Assembly (NCBI RefSeq): GCF_022678645.1
Contig: NZ_JALBWV010000005.1
Location: 161,367-225,366 of the forward strand
Reading direction: 5' to 3'
Source of the DNA: Saccharopolyspora soli
GTDB taxonomy: Bacteria; Actinomycetota; Actinomycetes; Mycobacteriales; Pseudonocardiaceae
DNA length: 64,000 bases
Positions 40,529 through 49,736 of this stretch are shown here, in pieces (position 1 is the stretch's first letter; every line of letters starts with the position of its first letter). The notes beneath the pieces were generated by a model that saw nothing but the letters and a program-made list of their open reading frames with translations, did not search any database and was not told the origin of the DNA. The position numbers were made by a program, and so were the translations under genes.

Positions 40529-41301
40529 TCCCCGACTACCGCGACGAGTTCACCGGCAAGCGCGTGGTCATCACCGGCGCGGCCGGACTGATCGGCACGT
40601 GGACCGCCGAGGCGTTCCACGCCCAGGGTGCGGAGTTGCTGCTCTCGGACAACAGGTCCGAGCCGTTGGCCAGTCTCGCCGGAAAGCTTGGCGCGCACGG
40701 TGTCGTCGCCGATCTGAGCACCGCGGACGGTGTCACGGCGTTGACGGACGCGATCGACGCGCGTTGGCCAACCGCCGACATCCTCATCAACAACGCCGGT
40801 GTCTACCCGCGCACTCCCGTGTCCACAACGGACAGAGCAATGGTCGAGCGCATCTTCGACATCAACGTCATCGCGCCCTACCAGCTCGCCCAGCACGTGA
40901 TCGCCGCGATGACCCGGACCGGCACCACGGGCTGCATCGTCAACATCTCCTCCGGCGCCGCCAAACGGCCCACCCGGACCGGCGGGGTGTACTCGGCGAG
41001 CAAAGCGGCGCTGGAAATGCTCACCCGCTCGCTCGCGCTGGAAACCGGCGAAGCCGGGATCCGCGTCAACTGCGTCGGCCCCGGCTTCGCGCCCGGCAGC
41101 GAAGTCAGCGAGCTGCCCGACGAGCACATCGCGAAGATGCGCGCGGCGATCCCGCTGGGCCGCACGTCCGGGCCGGGCGACGCGCCGTCGGCGATCCTCT
41201 GGCTGTGTTCGAACGCGGCCTCCTTCGTCACCGGCACCACGCTGGACGTCGACGGCGGTCGCACTGCGGGCGACTTCACCCCAACAGGAGGTGGATCATG
41301 A
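40525..41301 (+). CDS. short-chain dehydrogenase within the transporter operon
   Basis: A 258-residue classical SDR: VVITGAAGLIGTWTAEAFHA, ILINNAGVYPR, NISSGAAKRPT with the catalytic Ser and YSASK. The C terminus, TGTTLDVDGGRTAGDF, is typical of FabG-like enzymes. ATG 40525 overlaps the permease stop. It is placed between transporter permeases and hydrolytic enzymes, so it probably oxidises a hydroxyl group of the imported compound or its hydrolysis product. Confidence 0.87.
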   Translation: MIPDYRDEFTGKRVVITGAAGLIGTWTAEAFHAQGAELLLSDNRSEPLASLAGKLGAHGVVADLSTADGVTALTDAIDARWPTADILINNAGVYPRTPVSTTDRAMVERIFDINVIAPYQLAQHVIAAMTRTGTTGCIVNISSGAAKRPTRTGGVYSASKAALEMLTRSLALETGEAGIRVNCVGPGFAPGSEVSELPDEHIAKMRAAIPLGRTSGPGDAPSAILWLCSNAASFVTGTTLDVDGGRTAGDFTPTGGGS

Positions 41302-42143
41302 CCTATCCGTGGCCCGGTGGGGCGCGTGCCGCCGTGTGCTTCACGCTCGACTTCGACGGCGAGTCGCCGTACCTGTGGCGCACCAGGAACAACCCCGGCG
41401 ACGCGGTCGGCGAGCTGGAGCAGCGCCGGTACGGCCTGCGGCGCGGGATCATGAACCTGCTGTCCATGATGGACAACCTTGGGCTGCGCGCCACGGTCTT
41501 CGTGCCGGGTTGGATCACGGATCGGTACCCCGACCAGGTCGCCGAGGTGCACCGCCGGGGGCACGAACTCGCGCTGCACGGCTGGTGCCACGAACCGCCG
41601 ACAACCTTGGCCCGCGACGAGCTGCACCGCACCCTGGTGCGCGCCGCCGACGCGCTCAGCGCCATCTCCGGCGAGCGGCCCACCGGCTACCGCTCGCCCA
41701 GCTGGGACATGAACGCCGCGATCTTCCCCGTGCTGCACGAACTCGGCGTCGACTACGACAGCTCGCTGATGGGCGACGACCGGCCGTACCTCGTGGACGG
41801 TCTGGTCGAGGTTCCGGTGGACTGGGCCACCGACGACGCGCCGTACTACCGCTACGTCGGCGGTGATCCGCGGCCACCAGCGACGACACCGACGCTGCGG
41901 GGCGGTTGGGCCGCGGAGATCGCGGCGGCCAAGCAGCACGGCACCCTGTGCATGCTCACCGTGCATCCGTGGATATCGGGGCGACCCGCTCGCGTCGCCG
42001 CGTTGGAAGCACTGCTGGCACCGGTCGTCGAAGACCACGCGGTGTGCATGCCGACTGTCCGCGAGCTGGCGGAGCACCACCGCAAGCACGGCGAAGGCTA
42101 CGACGTTTCACTTGAGCGGTTGGGCAGGCCGGAGCATGACTGA
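41298..42143 (+). CDS. polysaccharide deacetylase-family protein (PgdA/PuuE-like)
   Basis: A 281-residue NodB-homology protein without signal peptide. AVCFTLDFDGES holds the first acidic metal/catalytic residues, ELALHGWCHEPP supplies the HxxxH metal ligands and TGYRSPSWDMN the RxPxW motif. The cytoplasmic location and length match PuuE/HpPgdA-type members that act on small amides or imides rather than polymers. Its start overlaps the SDR stop and its end overlaps the ATPase start by 8 bp. The probable role is C-N bond hydrolysis of the imported substrate. Confidence 0.82.
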   Translation: MTYPWPGGARAAVCFTLDFDGESPYLWRTRNNPGDAVGELEQRRYGLRRGIMNLLSMMDNLGLRATVFVPGWITDRYPDQVAEVHRRGHELALHGWCHEPPTTLARDELHRTLVRAADALSAISGERPTGYRSPSWDMNAAIFPVLHELGVDYDSSLMGDDRPYLVDGLVEVPVDWATDDAPYYRYVGGDPRPPATTPTLRGGWAAEIAAAKQHGTLCMLTVHPWISGRPARVAALEALLAPVVEDHAVCMPTVRELAEHHRKHGEGYDVSLERLGRPEHD

Positions 42144-43092
42144 ACTGCTGGACGTGCGGGACCTCCGCGTCGACTTCGGCGCCGGACGCGAGGCCGTGCG
42201 CGGCGTCGACCTGAGCATCGGGCGCGGGGAAACCCTTGCCGTGGTGGGCGAATCGGGCTGCGGCAAGAGCCTCACGGCGCTCGCGCTGCTCGGTCTGACG
42301 CCCCCGGCCGCTCGGGTGTCCGGGTCCGCGAAGTTGGCGGGCACCGAGCTGATCGGCCGCGATGATCGGGAACTGCGCAAGATCCGGGGCGACCGGGTGT
42401 CGATGATCTTCCAGGACCCGATGAGCTCGCTCAACCCCACTGCGAAGGTCGGCGCCCAGATCGCCGAGGTCCTCGCGATCCACACCCCGATGCGCCGGTC
42501 CGCGCGGCTGCGACGGGCGGTGGAGCTGATGGAGTCGGTGGGCATCACCGACGCGGCGGCGCGGGCGAGGCAGATGCCGCACGAGCTCTCCGGCGGGATG
42601 CGCCAGCGCGTGATGATCTCCATCGCGCTCGCCGGTCAGCCGGATCTGCTGATCGCCGACGAGCCGACCACCGCGCTCGACGTGACGGTGCAGGCCCAGG
42701 TGCTCGCACTGCTGCGGGAGCGCACCCGCGATACGGCGCTGCTGTTCATCACGCACGACATGGGAGTGGTCGCGGAGATCGCGGATCGAGTCGCGGTGAT
42801 GTACGCGGGCAAGGTCGTCGAGACCGGAACGGCGCGCGAGGTGCTCGAATCGCCCAGCCACCCCTACACCGCGGCGCTGCTGCGTTCGGTGCCCGACCCG
42901 GACCAGCCGCCCATCGGTGAGCTGCCGACCATTCCCGGACAGGTACCGGCCGTCGGTGAACGCATCGAAGGCTGCCCGTTCCGGCCGCGCTGCGCCCGCG
43001 CCGACGACGCGTGCGGCACGGCGCCCGAACTCTCCGGTGACAGCCATGTGTCGGCGTGTTGGCACCCCGAGACAGGGATGGAGGTCGCGTGA
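42136..43092 (+). CDS. DppD-like ABC transporter ATPase
   Basis: A 318-residue ATPase with Walker A GESGCGKS, signature LSGGMRQRVM, Walker B LLIADEPTTALD and the oligopeptide-class C-terminal extension (EGCPFRPRCARADDAC, four-cysteine type). ATG 42136. Its stop overlaps the next start (TGATG). Confidence 0.9.
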   Translation: MTELLDVRDLRVDFGAGREAVRGVDLSIGRGETLAVVGESGCGKSLTALALLGLTPPAARVSGSAKLAGTELIGRDDRELRKIRGDRVSMIFQDPMSSLNPTAKVGAQIAEVLAIHTPMRRSARLRRAVELMESVGITDAAARARQMPHELSGGMRQRVMISIALAGQPDLLIADEPTTALDVTVQAQVLALLRERTRDTALLFITHDMGVVAEIADRVAVMYAGKVVETGTAREVLESPSHPYTAALLRSVPDPDQPPIGELPTIPGQVPAVGERIEGCPFRPRCARADDACGTAPELSGDSHVSACWHPETGMEVA

Positions 43093-44057
43093 TGACGGAT
43101 CTCGTTGTCGCGGAAGGACTGGTGAAGCGCTACCCGGTGCGCGGCGGCACGGTCGCCGCGGTGGACGGGGTCGGGCTGCGCATCCCGCGTGGCACGACGT
43201 TGGCGCTGGTCGGCGAGTCCGGCTGCGGGAAATCCACGACCGGACGGCTGCTGCTCGCGCTGGAACGTCCCGACGAGGGCACCGTCGAGGTGTCCGGGCA
43301 CGCGGTGCACTCGATCGCCAAGCGCGAGCTCCGCCAGCTCCGGCGCAGCATGCAACCGGTGTTCCAAGATCCGTACGACTCGCTCAACGGCCGGATGACG
43401 GTCGGGCAGATCGTCGCCGAACCGCTGCGGGTGCACCGGTTCTCCGGCGACATCGGGGCGCGGGTGCGCGAGCTGCTGGACGCGGTCACGCTGTCCCCCG
43501 CGCTCGCCGAGCGCTATCCGCACGAGCTCTCCGGCGGCCAGCGCCAACGGGTCGCGATCGCACGGGCCATCGCGTTGGACCCGGAGTTCCTGGTGTGCGA
43601 CGAACCGGTGTCCGCATTGGACGTTTCCGTGCAGGCGCAGGTGGTCAACCTGTTGCGGCGGCTGCAGGACGAGCGGGGCATCACGTACCTGTTCATCAGC
43701 CACGACCTGGCGCTGGTGCGGTACCTGGCGCACCGGGTCGCCGTCATGTACCTCGGCCGGATCGTCGAAGAGGGCGACACCGAAGAACTCTTCGCCGACC
43801 CGCGCCATCCCTACACGCAACTGCTGCTCGCCGCCGTACCCCGGCCGCGCGTGCGGGAACAGGCCCGTCCGGACACCATCCGGCAGATCGGCGAGCCCAC
43901 CGGCGCGTTGGCGCAGCGCACCGGGTGCGCGTTCGCGCCGCGCTGCCCGCTGGCAACCGACCGCTGTCGCACGGAAGATCCCGCACTGCGACCGCTTTCC
44001 GGCAACCGCGCGGCAGCCTGCCACTACGCCGAGACAGCACAGGTCGGTGCAGCATGA
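43092..44057 (+). CDS. DppF-like ABC transporter ATPase
   Basis: A 321-residue ATPase: GESGCGKST, QLRRSMQPVFQDPYDSLNG, LSGGQRQRVAIARAI and LVCDEPVSALD, with the C-terminal CAFAPRCPLATDRC. ATG 43092 shares a base with the preceding stop, and its stop overlaps the acylase start (ATGA). With 42136-43092 it completes the importer. Confidence 0.9.
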   Translation: MTDLVVAEGLVKRYPVRGGTVAAVDGVGLRIPRGTTLALVGESGCGKSTTGRLLLALERPDEGTVEVSGHAVHSIAKRELRQLRRSMQPVFQDPYDSLNGRMTVGQIVAEPLRVHRFSGDIGARVRELLDAVTLSPALAERYPHELSGGQRQRVAIARAIALDPEFLVCDEPVSALDVSVQAQVVNLLRRLQDERGITYLFISHDLALVRYLAHRVAVMYLGRIVEEGDTEELFADPRHPYTQLLLAAVPRPRVREQARPDTIRQIGEPTGALAQRTGCAFAPRCPLATDRCRTEDPALRPLSGNRAAACHYAETAQVGAA

Positions 44058-46240
44058 TCACCCGCGACGAGTACGGCATCCCCACCGTTGTCGCCGAAAC
44101 CGAGCAGCGGGCCTGGTTCGAGCTCGGCTGGGCCGCCGCCGAGGACCGGCTGTGGCAGTTGGAATACGACCGGCGGCGGGCACGCGGGCGATGGGCCGAG
44201 GTGGTCGGTGCGGCCGGGCTACCGGCCGACCGGCTCGCGCGCAGGCTGCGGCTGGCCGACGCGGCTGCGGTGGACGTCGCGGCCATGGATCCGCAGACGC
44301 TGGGCACTTTCGAGCAGTACGCGGCCGGGATCAACGCGTACGTGGCCGAGCGCGGCACACCGGTCGAGTACGACCGCGGTGGGATCGGCTGGGAGGCGTG
44401 GACTCCACGGGATTCCGTGCTGGCGTTCAAGATCCGTCACGTGCTGATGGGCACCTGGCAGTACAAGATCGCCCGTGCGGTGCTGCGCGCACGGGCCGGG
44501 GCGGAGGTGGCTGAGAAGCTGAACCCGCGGCCGCTGCCGGGCATGCGGGTGACGGTGCCGCCGCTGGACCGGATCCCGGACCGCGACCCGCGCGCCGAAC
44601 TGCTGGAGCAGGCCAGGGCGGACGTCGAGGCGGCGGCCGAGCACCTGGGTTTCCTCGCCGAGTCGGAAGGCGGCTCGAACGCCTGGGTGCTCGGCCCCAG
44701 CCGCACGAAGACGGGAAAACCGTTGCTGGCCAACGATTCCCACCGCGCGCTCGACGCGCCGAACACCTACTGGCAGGCGCACCTGAGCTGCCCGGAGTTC
44801 AGCGCGTCCGGCGCGACGTTCCCGGGCATCCCCGGCTTTCCGCACTTCGGGCACAACGGCCGGGTCGGCTGGGCGATCACGAACGCGGCAGGTGACGCGC
44901 AGGACCTGTTCGTCGAGCAGTTCCGCGACGGACAGGTCCGGACGGCGGACGGTTGGGAAGTCGCTGAGGTACGCGACGAGCGCATCGCCGTGCGCGACGG
45001 CGAAGACCACATCGAGCGCTGCTGGCTGACGCCGAACGGTCCGGTGGTGCACGGCGATCCGGCCAGTGGCGCTGCGGTGTCGTTGCGGTGGACGGCCACC
45101 GACGGCGCTTGCGAGCAGTTCGGCGTGCTGCGGCGGATGTTGTTGGCAGGCGACGTGCACACCCTGCTCGACGCGCAGGACGGCTGGGTGGACCCGCTCA
45201 ACAACCTGGTCGCCGCGGACGTCGATGGACACATCGGCTACCTGCTGCGCGGTCAGCTGCCTGCCCGCGAAAGCCTTGCGGCGGCTCAGGTTCCGGTGCC
45301 CGGCTGGAAGCGCGAGCACCACTGGCGCGGACGCGTGGCCTTCGACGAGATGCCGCGGACCGAAGATCCGCCTGATGACATCATCGTGACGGCGAACAAC
45401 ACGGTGACGGCCGACGAGCGGCCGTTCGTCTCGCACGCGCTCAACGATTGCTACCGCGTCGAGCGCATCCACGAGCTGGCGGCGGCATCCGGTCCGGCGA
45501 CCGCCGCGGACATGCGGGCCTGGCAGGGCGACACCCGCTCGGTCGCGGCGCGGCGGTGGTCGGAGCTGCTGGCCGCGCGGGGGCCGTTCACGGGCGACGC
45601 CGAGCACGCTCGCGCGCTGCTCGCATCGGGCGAAGGCGACCTGGGGCCCGGCAAGACCGTGGGTTTGGTGCACGCGTGCTTCCGTCGGGAGGTCGCGCGC
45701 CGGGTGCTGGATCGCGAGATCGGCGCAGAGACGCGGGCGTGGCTGATGGAATGCGGACTGCCGGGCATGCCGGTGGTGCTGCGGCGCTGGTTCGCCCACC
45801 TGACCTGGCCGCGTGACGGCGTCCTACCAGCTCAGGAACTGGATGACGAACTGCTCGCCGACGCGCTCGCCGCGGCCTGGCGGCAGGCGAACCGGTCCGG
45901 GCTTCGGCCGTGGGGCGAGGTGCACCGAACGGCGGCCCGCCATCCGCTGCATCCGGTGGTGGGCGACGAGTTCGACCCGCCGCGCGTGGGACTCGGCGGC
46001 GACAACGAGACCATCCAGAACGGCGCGTACGGCTGGGAACCCGGCGCGGCCTTCGACATCACCAACCTGTCGGTGTACCGGCAGGTCCTCGACCTCGCTG
46101 AGTTGGACTCGTCGGGATGGGTGATTCCCGGCGGAGCCTCCGGACAGCCCGGCACGGCGCATTACGCTGATCAACTGAGCAGTTGGCAACGGCACGAGCT
46201 CGTCCCGATGCATCCGGAGGTGACGCGAGCAGGTGAGTGA
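44054..46240 (+). CDS. cytoplasmic penicillin acylase-family Ntn hydrolase
   Basis: A 728-residue Ntn hydrolase precursor. The alpha region begins MITRDEYGIPTVVAETEQRA, matching the family's RDxxGxP start but with no signal peptide before it. The nucleophile is Ser about 208 in SEGGSNAWVLGPSRT, where autocatalytic cleavage would create the beta chain. LLANDSHRALDAP, AITNAAGDAQDLFVE and HPLHPVVGDEF are further family motifs. It should hydrolyse an amide bond of an acylated amine. Being cytoplasmic and co-translated with an importer's ATPase gene, it probably acts on the imported compound. Confidence 0.88.
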   Translation: MITRDEYGIPTVVAETEQRAWFELGWAAAEDRLWQLEYDRRRARGRWAEVVGAAGLPADRLARRLRLADAAAVDVAAMDPQTLGTFEQYAAGINAYVAERGTPVEYDRGGIGWEAWTPRDSVLAFKIRHVLMGTWQYKIARAVLRARAGAEVAEKLNPRPLPGMRVTVPPLDRIPDRDPRAELLEQARADVEAAAEHLGFLAESEGGSNAWVLGPSRTKTGKPLLANDSHRALDAPNTYWQAHLSCPEFSASGATFPGIPGFPHFGHNGRVGWAITNAAGDAQDLFVEQFRDGQVRTADGWEVAEVRDERIAVRDGEDHIERCWLTPNGPVVHGDPASGAAVSLRWTATDGACEQFGVLRRMLLAGDVHTLLDAQDGWVDPLNNLVAADVDGHIGYLLRGQLPARESLAAAQVPVPGWKREHHWRGRVAFDEMPRTEDPPDDIIVTANNTVTADERPFVSHALNDCYRVERIHELAAASGPATAADMRAWQGDTRSVAARRWSELLAARGPFTGDAEHARALLASGEGDLGPGKTVGLVHACFRREVARRVLDREIGAETRAWLMECGLPGMPVVLRRWFAHLTWPRDGVLPAQELDDELLADALAAAWRQANRSGLRPWGEVHRTAARHPLHPVVGDEFDPPRVGLGGDNETIQNGAYGWEPGAAFDITNLSVYRQVLDLAELDSSGWVIPGGASGQPGTAHYADQLSSWQRHELVPMHPEVTRAGE

Positions 46241-46889
46241 CCGGCCTCCCGAATCGGCCGGTTTGGTCCGTGCCGCGTACTTCGCGGTCCGCGAGGCGGT
46301 GCTGAACCGGCAGTTGCTACCTGGCCAGCGGGTGACGGTGCGCCCCTTCGCGGAACAGCTCGGCATCTCACCGACGCCGGTGAAGGCCGCGCTGGCGATC
46401 CTCGAACGCGAGGGCTTCCTGGTGGCACGCCAGCATTCCGGCTACTTCGTCGCCGAGCTGACGGCAGCCGACATGCGCGACATCTACGAGCTGCGCGCGG
46501 CCATGGACACGCTCGCGGCTCGGGACATCGCCCGGAATCGGCCGCCGGAACTGATGGAACGGCTCCGCGACCTGATCCACGGGCAGCGCCGGGCACTGAA
46601 CGGCGGCGACGTCGAACGCTACGCCGAACTGGACCGCGAGTTCCACGCGCTGATCTGGCGGGGCTCGTCGAACCGCCGACTGCTGGCGATCGCGGACCTG
46701 CTCGGCGCTCAGCTGCAACTCGGCCAGAACGTGACGATCAAGGTGCCGGGACGGCCCGAGGCGAGCCTCGACGAGCACGAGGAAATCGTGGACGCCCTGC
46801 TCGCCTGCGATACCGCCGCCGCCGAACAAGCCACCCGACGCCACGTCACCCAAGTCATCCGCGCCCTCGAATCCGCCCTGCCGACCTGA
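46233..46889 (+). CDS. GntR-family (FadR/FCD-type) regulator
   Basis: A 218-residue regulator: winged helix in residues about 10-75 (LPGQRVTVRPFAEQLGISPT, then PVKAALAILEREGFLV) and an all-helical FCD ligand domain (DIYELRAAMDTLAARDIA, ELDREFHALIW, DEHEEIVDALLACD). GTG 46233 overlaps the acylase stop by 8 bp, making it the last gene of the operon. It is the likely local repressor, sensing the substrate or product. Confidence 0.88.
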   Translation: MSDRPPESAGLVRAAYFAVREAVLNRQLLPGQRVTVRPFAEQLGISPTPVKAALAILEREGFLVARQHSGYFVAELTAADMRDIYELRAAMDTLAARDIARNRPPELMERLRDLIHGQRRALNGGDVERYAELDREFHALIWRGSSNRRLLAIADLLGAQLQLGQNVTIKVPGRPEASLDEHEEIVDALLACDTAAAEQATRRHVTQVIRALESALPT

Positions 46890-46905
46890 ACGGCGCCATG
46901 ACCAC

Positions 46906-47991
46906 CTACGAAGGCCACCAGGGGCTGCGTCTGCGGATTTCGGCTTGGGCGCGGGAAACCAGGCCGTTGAAACGTTTGCCGGGGTACCACGGTATCGACT
47001 CCAGTTGGTCGAATCCCGGTACCGACTCCATGTGGCGCAGCATCCGGTTCCGCATCTCCGGATCCGGCAGTGGGCCGCGCATGGCCGCGACGTTCTCCAG
47101 GAGGTGGTCCGGGTTCGTCGTCGCGGGCAGCGCACAGGTCACCGCCGGATGCGAGATGATCCACTTCAGGAAGAACTCCGCCCAGGTCCGGATGCCGAAT
47201 TCGCGCGCGAACCCCGGAACCTCCCGGCCCGCCACGAGGTGGTGCAGCCGCGCCTTCTCCAACGGCATGCAGACGAGCACCGCGACACCGCGCTCAGCGG
47301 CCGCGGGCAGGATGCGCTCCTCGGCCTGCCGCGTGGCGATCGAGTACCGGACCTGGACGAAGTCCAACTCGCCTCGTTCCAACCAGTTGGCCAGCGGCCC
47401 GTAGTAGTTCACGTCGTGGTGCGTCACCCCGATGTAGCGGACGCGGCCCTCTTTTTTCCACGCGTGGAACAACGGCACGTGGCAGTCGACGTTCACCAGG
47501 TTGTGGCACTGGATGACCTCGATCTTGCCGTCGTCGGACAGCCGTGCCACCGAGTTTCGGAGGCTGCGTGCCGCCACGTCGTCGTCCCAGAGGTATTCGC
47601 CGGTAGCCCAGATCTTGTTGGTCACGAACATCTCGGACTTGATGTTCATCTCGGACGCGAAGGCGGCGAGGTTGGACTCCGAGGCACCGTACAGCGGGGA
47701 GGTGTCGACGATCCGCCCGCCGATTTCCCAGTAGCGCCGGAGAACTTCGCGGAGGTGGGCGGTTGGCGCGCCGGGAACGGTGTCGAAGGTCATGAACGTT
47801 CCCAGCCCGACCGCGTTCAGGCGCTCATCCGTCCCCGGAATCGGCCTCGTGATCAGGTCTCCCGCTGCTCCACCCGGCTCCGCTGATGCGGCGCTGGCCG
47901 GGAGAACGGTCCCCGCAGCACCGAGTGCTGCGGCTGCGAGCACTTGCCGCCGAGTCGCCGTGGACGATCCGGCTTGGCGTTCCGCTGGCAC
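46906..47991 (-). CDS. Tat-exported aldo/keto reductase-like protein
   Basis: A 361-residue protein. The N terminus has twin arginines before a hydrophobic stretch (ATRRQVLAAAALGAAG) and a cleavage-like SAASAEP. The AKR barrel is recognisable: VDTSPLYGASE with the catalytic Asp/Tyr, VTNKIW with the Lys and IQCHNLV with the His. Start GTG 47991, GAGGAG upstream. It is divergent from the LysR gene at 48155. Export of a nicotinamide-dependent fold is unusual; Tat transport would allow folding and cofactor loading in the cytoplasm. Confidence 0.82.
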   Translation of the reverse strand: MPAERQAGSSTATRRQVLAAAALGAAGTVLPASAASAEPGGAAGDLITRPIPGTDERLNAVGLGTFMTFDTVPGAPTAHLREVLRRYWEIGGRIVDTSPLYGASESNLAAFASEMNIKSEMFVTNKIWATGEYLWDDDVAARSLRNSVARLSDDGKIEVIQCHNLVNVDCHVPLFHAWKKEGRVRYIGVTHHDVNYYGPLANWLERGELDFVQVRYSIATRQAEERILPAAAERGVAVLVCMPLEKARLHHLVAGREVPGFAREFGIRTWAEFFLKWIISHPAVTCALPATTNPDHLLENVAAMRGPLPDPEMRNRMLRHMESVPGFDQLESIPWYPGKRFNGLVSRAQAEIRRRSPWWPS

Positions 47992-48141
47992 AGCCTCAAC
48001 TCCTCTTCATTCCCGACGCCTGTTGGCAGGGCGTCACGTCTGACGCCGGGGCTTTCGCCGCGCCCGGTGCGTGTCATTCCGATCAACACCAAGGCTTCCA
48101 GCAGCCCGGCGCGGGCGACCACACCTGTTGGGACCGACGAG

Positions 48142-48156
48142 ATACCTTCGGGGTAT
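48142..48156. promoter_or_regulatory. candidate LysR site at the regulator start
   Basis: ATACC-N5-GGTAT is a T-N11-A-type dyad overlapping the start codon of the LysR gene, in the divergent gap with the exported reductase gene. Confidence 0.45.
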
Positions 48157-49060
48157 GGCGATCGATCTGCGGCTGATGCGGTACGTGATCGTGGTTTCCG
48201 AGGCGGGCAGCTTCGAGGCCGCTGCCGAGCGCCTGCACATGACGCAACCGCCGCTGAGCCGTCAGATCCGCGATCTCGAACGGGAGTTGGGCGTCGAACT
48301 CTTCCACCGCCGTCCGACTCGGCTGACCGAGGCCGGTCGGGTGTTCGTCGAGTCGGCCCGCGAGGTCCTCGCCGCCGCCGAACGGACCGTCGAGCGCACC
48401 CGCCACGCCGGACGTGCCCGGACCGGCACCGTGCGGGTCGGCTACACGGTGACGGCGGCGTTCGCCGAGATGCCGAAGCTGTTCGACGCGATGCGCGAGC
48501 AGCATCCCGGCATCCGCGTCGACGCCCGCGAGGCGTGGGACTCCGAACTCTCCGCGGCCGCGGAGAACGACGAACTCGACGTCGTCCTGGGCCGCTACGT
48601 TGCGACACCGCCGACGTGCCAGCGCACCACGCTGCGGCGCGACCGCTTCGCCGTCGTGGTGGGCAGCGCGCACCCGCTCGCCGGGCGCGACGCGGTTTCG
48701 CTCAGCGACCTGCGCGGTGAGACCGTCCGCTTCTTCCCCCGCACATTCGCACCCCGCTACTACGATGCGACGCTCGCCGCCCTGCACAGCACCGGCGAAA
48801 CCTTCGAGATCTGGGAGAACCCCCTGCCGGGGCTGCGAAACCTCAACGTCCACCTGAAGGATCGAGGATTCATGTTCCTCCCGCTGTCGCTGCGGGACCA
48901 CCTGCCGGGCGGCGTCGCGTGCCTCCCGATCCCCCACGACCTACCGGTAAACCTGGACATCGCCTGGCGGCGGCCACCACAACCGGCAACGCGCGCCCTC
49001 GTCGAAACCGCGTGCCGACTCGCGCGCGAGGAGGGCTGGATACCCGGCCCACCCGGATGA
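48155..49060 (+). CDS. LysR-family regulator (first of two)
   Basis: A 301-residue LTTR. The N-terminal helix-turn-helix is SFEAAAERLHMTQPPLSRQI, followed by the linker helix; the effector domain starts at TVRVGYTVTAAFAEMPKL. It is divergent from the Tat-exported aldo/keto reductase gene, its probable target. It is convergent with the SnoaL-like gene (12 bp). Confidence 0.9.
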   Translation: MAIDLRLMRYVIVVSEAGSFEAAAERLHMTQPPLSRQIRDLERELGVELFHRRPTRLTEAGRVFVESAREVLAAAERTVERTRHAGRARTGTVRVGYTVTAAFAEMPKLFDAMREQHPGIRVDAREAWDSELSAAAENDELDVVLGRYVATPPTCQRTTLRRDRFAVVVGSAHPLAGRDAVSLSDLRGETVRFFPRTFAPRYYDATLAALHSTGETFEIWENPLPGLRNLNVHLKDRGFMFLPLSLRDHLPGGVACLPIPHDLPVNLDIAWRRPPQPATRALVETACRLAREEGWIPGPPG

Positions 49061-49071
49061 CGCGCGGATCC

Positions 49072-49602
49072 TCATGAGTTCACGTCGAGCCGATCCGGTA
49101 TCGGGGCCAATGGGAAGTTGTTCCAGAAGAACGCGTCCGCCGCGTGCTGGTCGCCGGGGTAGTTGACCGCCTCGACGATGCGACCGTCCCGGATCCGGAA
49201 CGCCAGTGCCCAGGTGGTGTCCAGCCCCTCCGGCGCGGTGCTCCAGCCGCGGTGCAGGTCCACGACCCACTCGCCGTCCGCGGCGAGGAAGTACGTCTCC
49301 GCCCGCATCCCGGCACGGCCGAGTTGGGTGAAGAACGCGATGACCTCGTCCACTCCGCGCTTCGTGCCCGCCAGCGGGTGGTGGCCGGGGATGGTCCACG
49401 AGATGTCGGCGGCGAAGAACCGATCGCGCAGCGCGTCGAGGTCGCCCTCGGCGTAGGCGGCGTAATACTCCCTGATCAGCGTGACGTTGGGATGCTCACG
49501 TCCGCTGGCGGCAGCCGCTGGGCCCGCAACGGCTCCGACGGCGAGACCGGCCGCCGAAAACCCGGCCGCGCGCAGCAGCGCCGCACGAGAGACTCCAGCC
49601 AT
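49072..49602 (-). CDS. exported SnoaL/NTF2-like protein
   Basis: A 176-residue protein. ATG 49602 has GGAAGGAG upstream. The N terminus (SRAALLRAAGFSAAGLAVGA) looks like a signal peptide ending at AAAASG. The mature part is a SnoaL-like cone fold: HPNVTLIREYYAAYAEGDLD, WTIPGHHPLAGTKRGVDEV and GRIVEAVNYPGDQHAADAFF. Such proteins are isomerases, hydrolases or carriers of small cyclic molecules. It is divergent from the second LysR gene. Confidence 0.8.
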   Translation of the reverse strand: MAGVSRAALLRAAGFSAAGLAVGAVAGPAAAASGREHPNVTLIREYYAAYAEGDLDALRDRFFAADISWTIPGHHPLAGTKRGVDEVIAFFTQLGRAGMRAETYFLAADGEWVVDLHRGWSTAPEGLDTTWALAFRIRDGRIVEAVNYPGDQHAADAFFWNNFPLAPIPDRLDVNS

Positions 49603-49736
49603 TGGTGCTCCTTCCTGAGACGACGTCGAATCGGGAAAACCCCGCGAAATCCAGGAAACCGGCGCTGCCACCACGAGTCCAAGACCTTTGGCCATACAGT
49701 GAACGCATAGGTCACGACCAGGCAGGAGGCCGCCGC

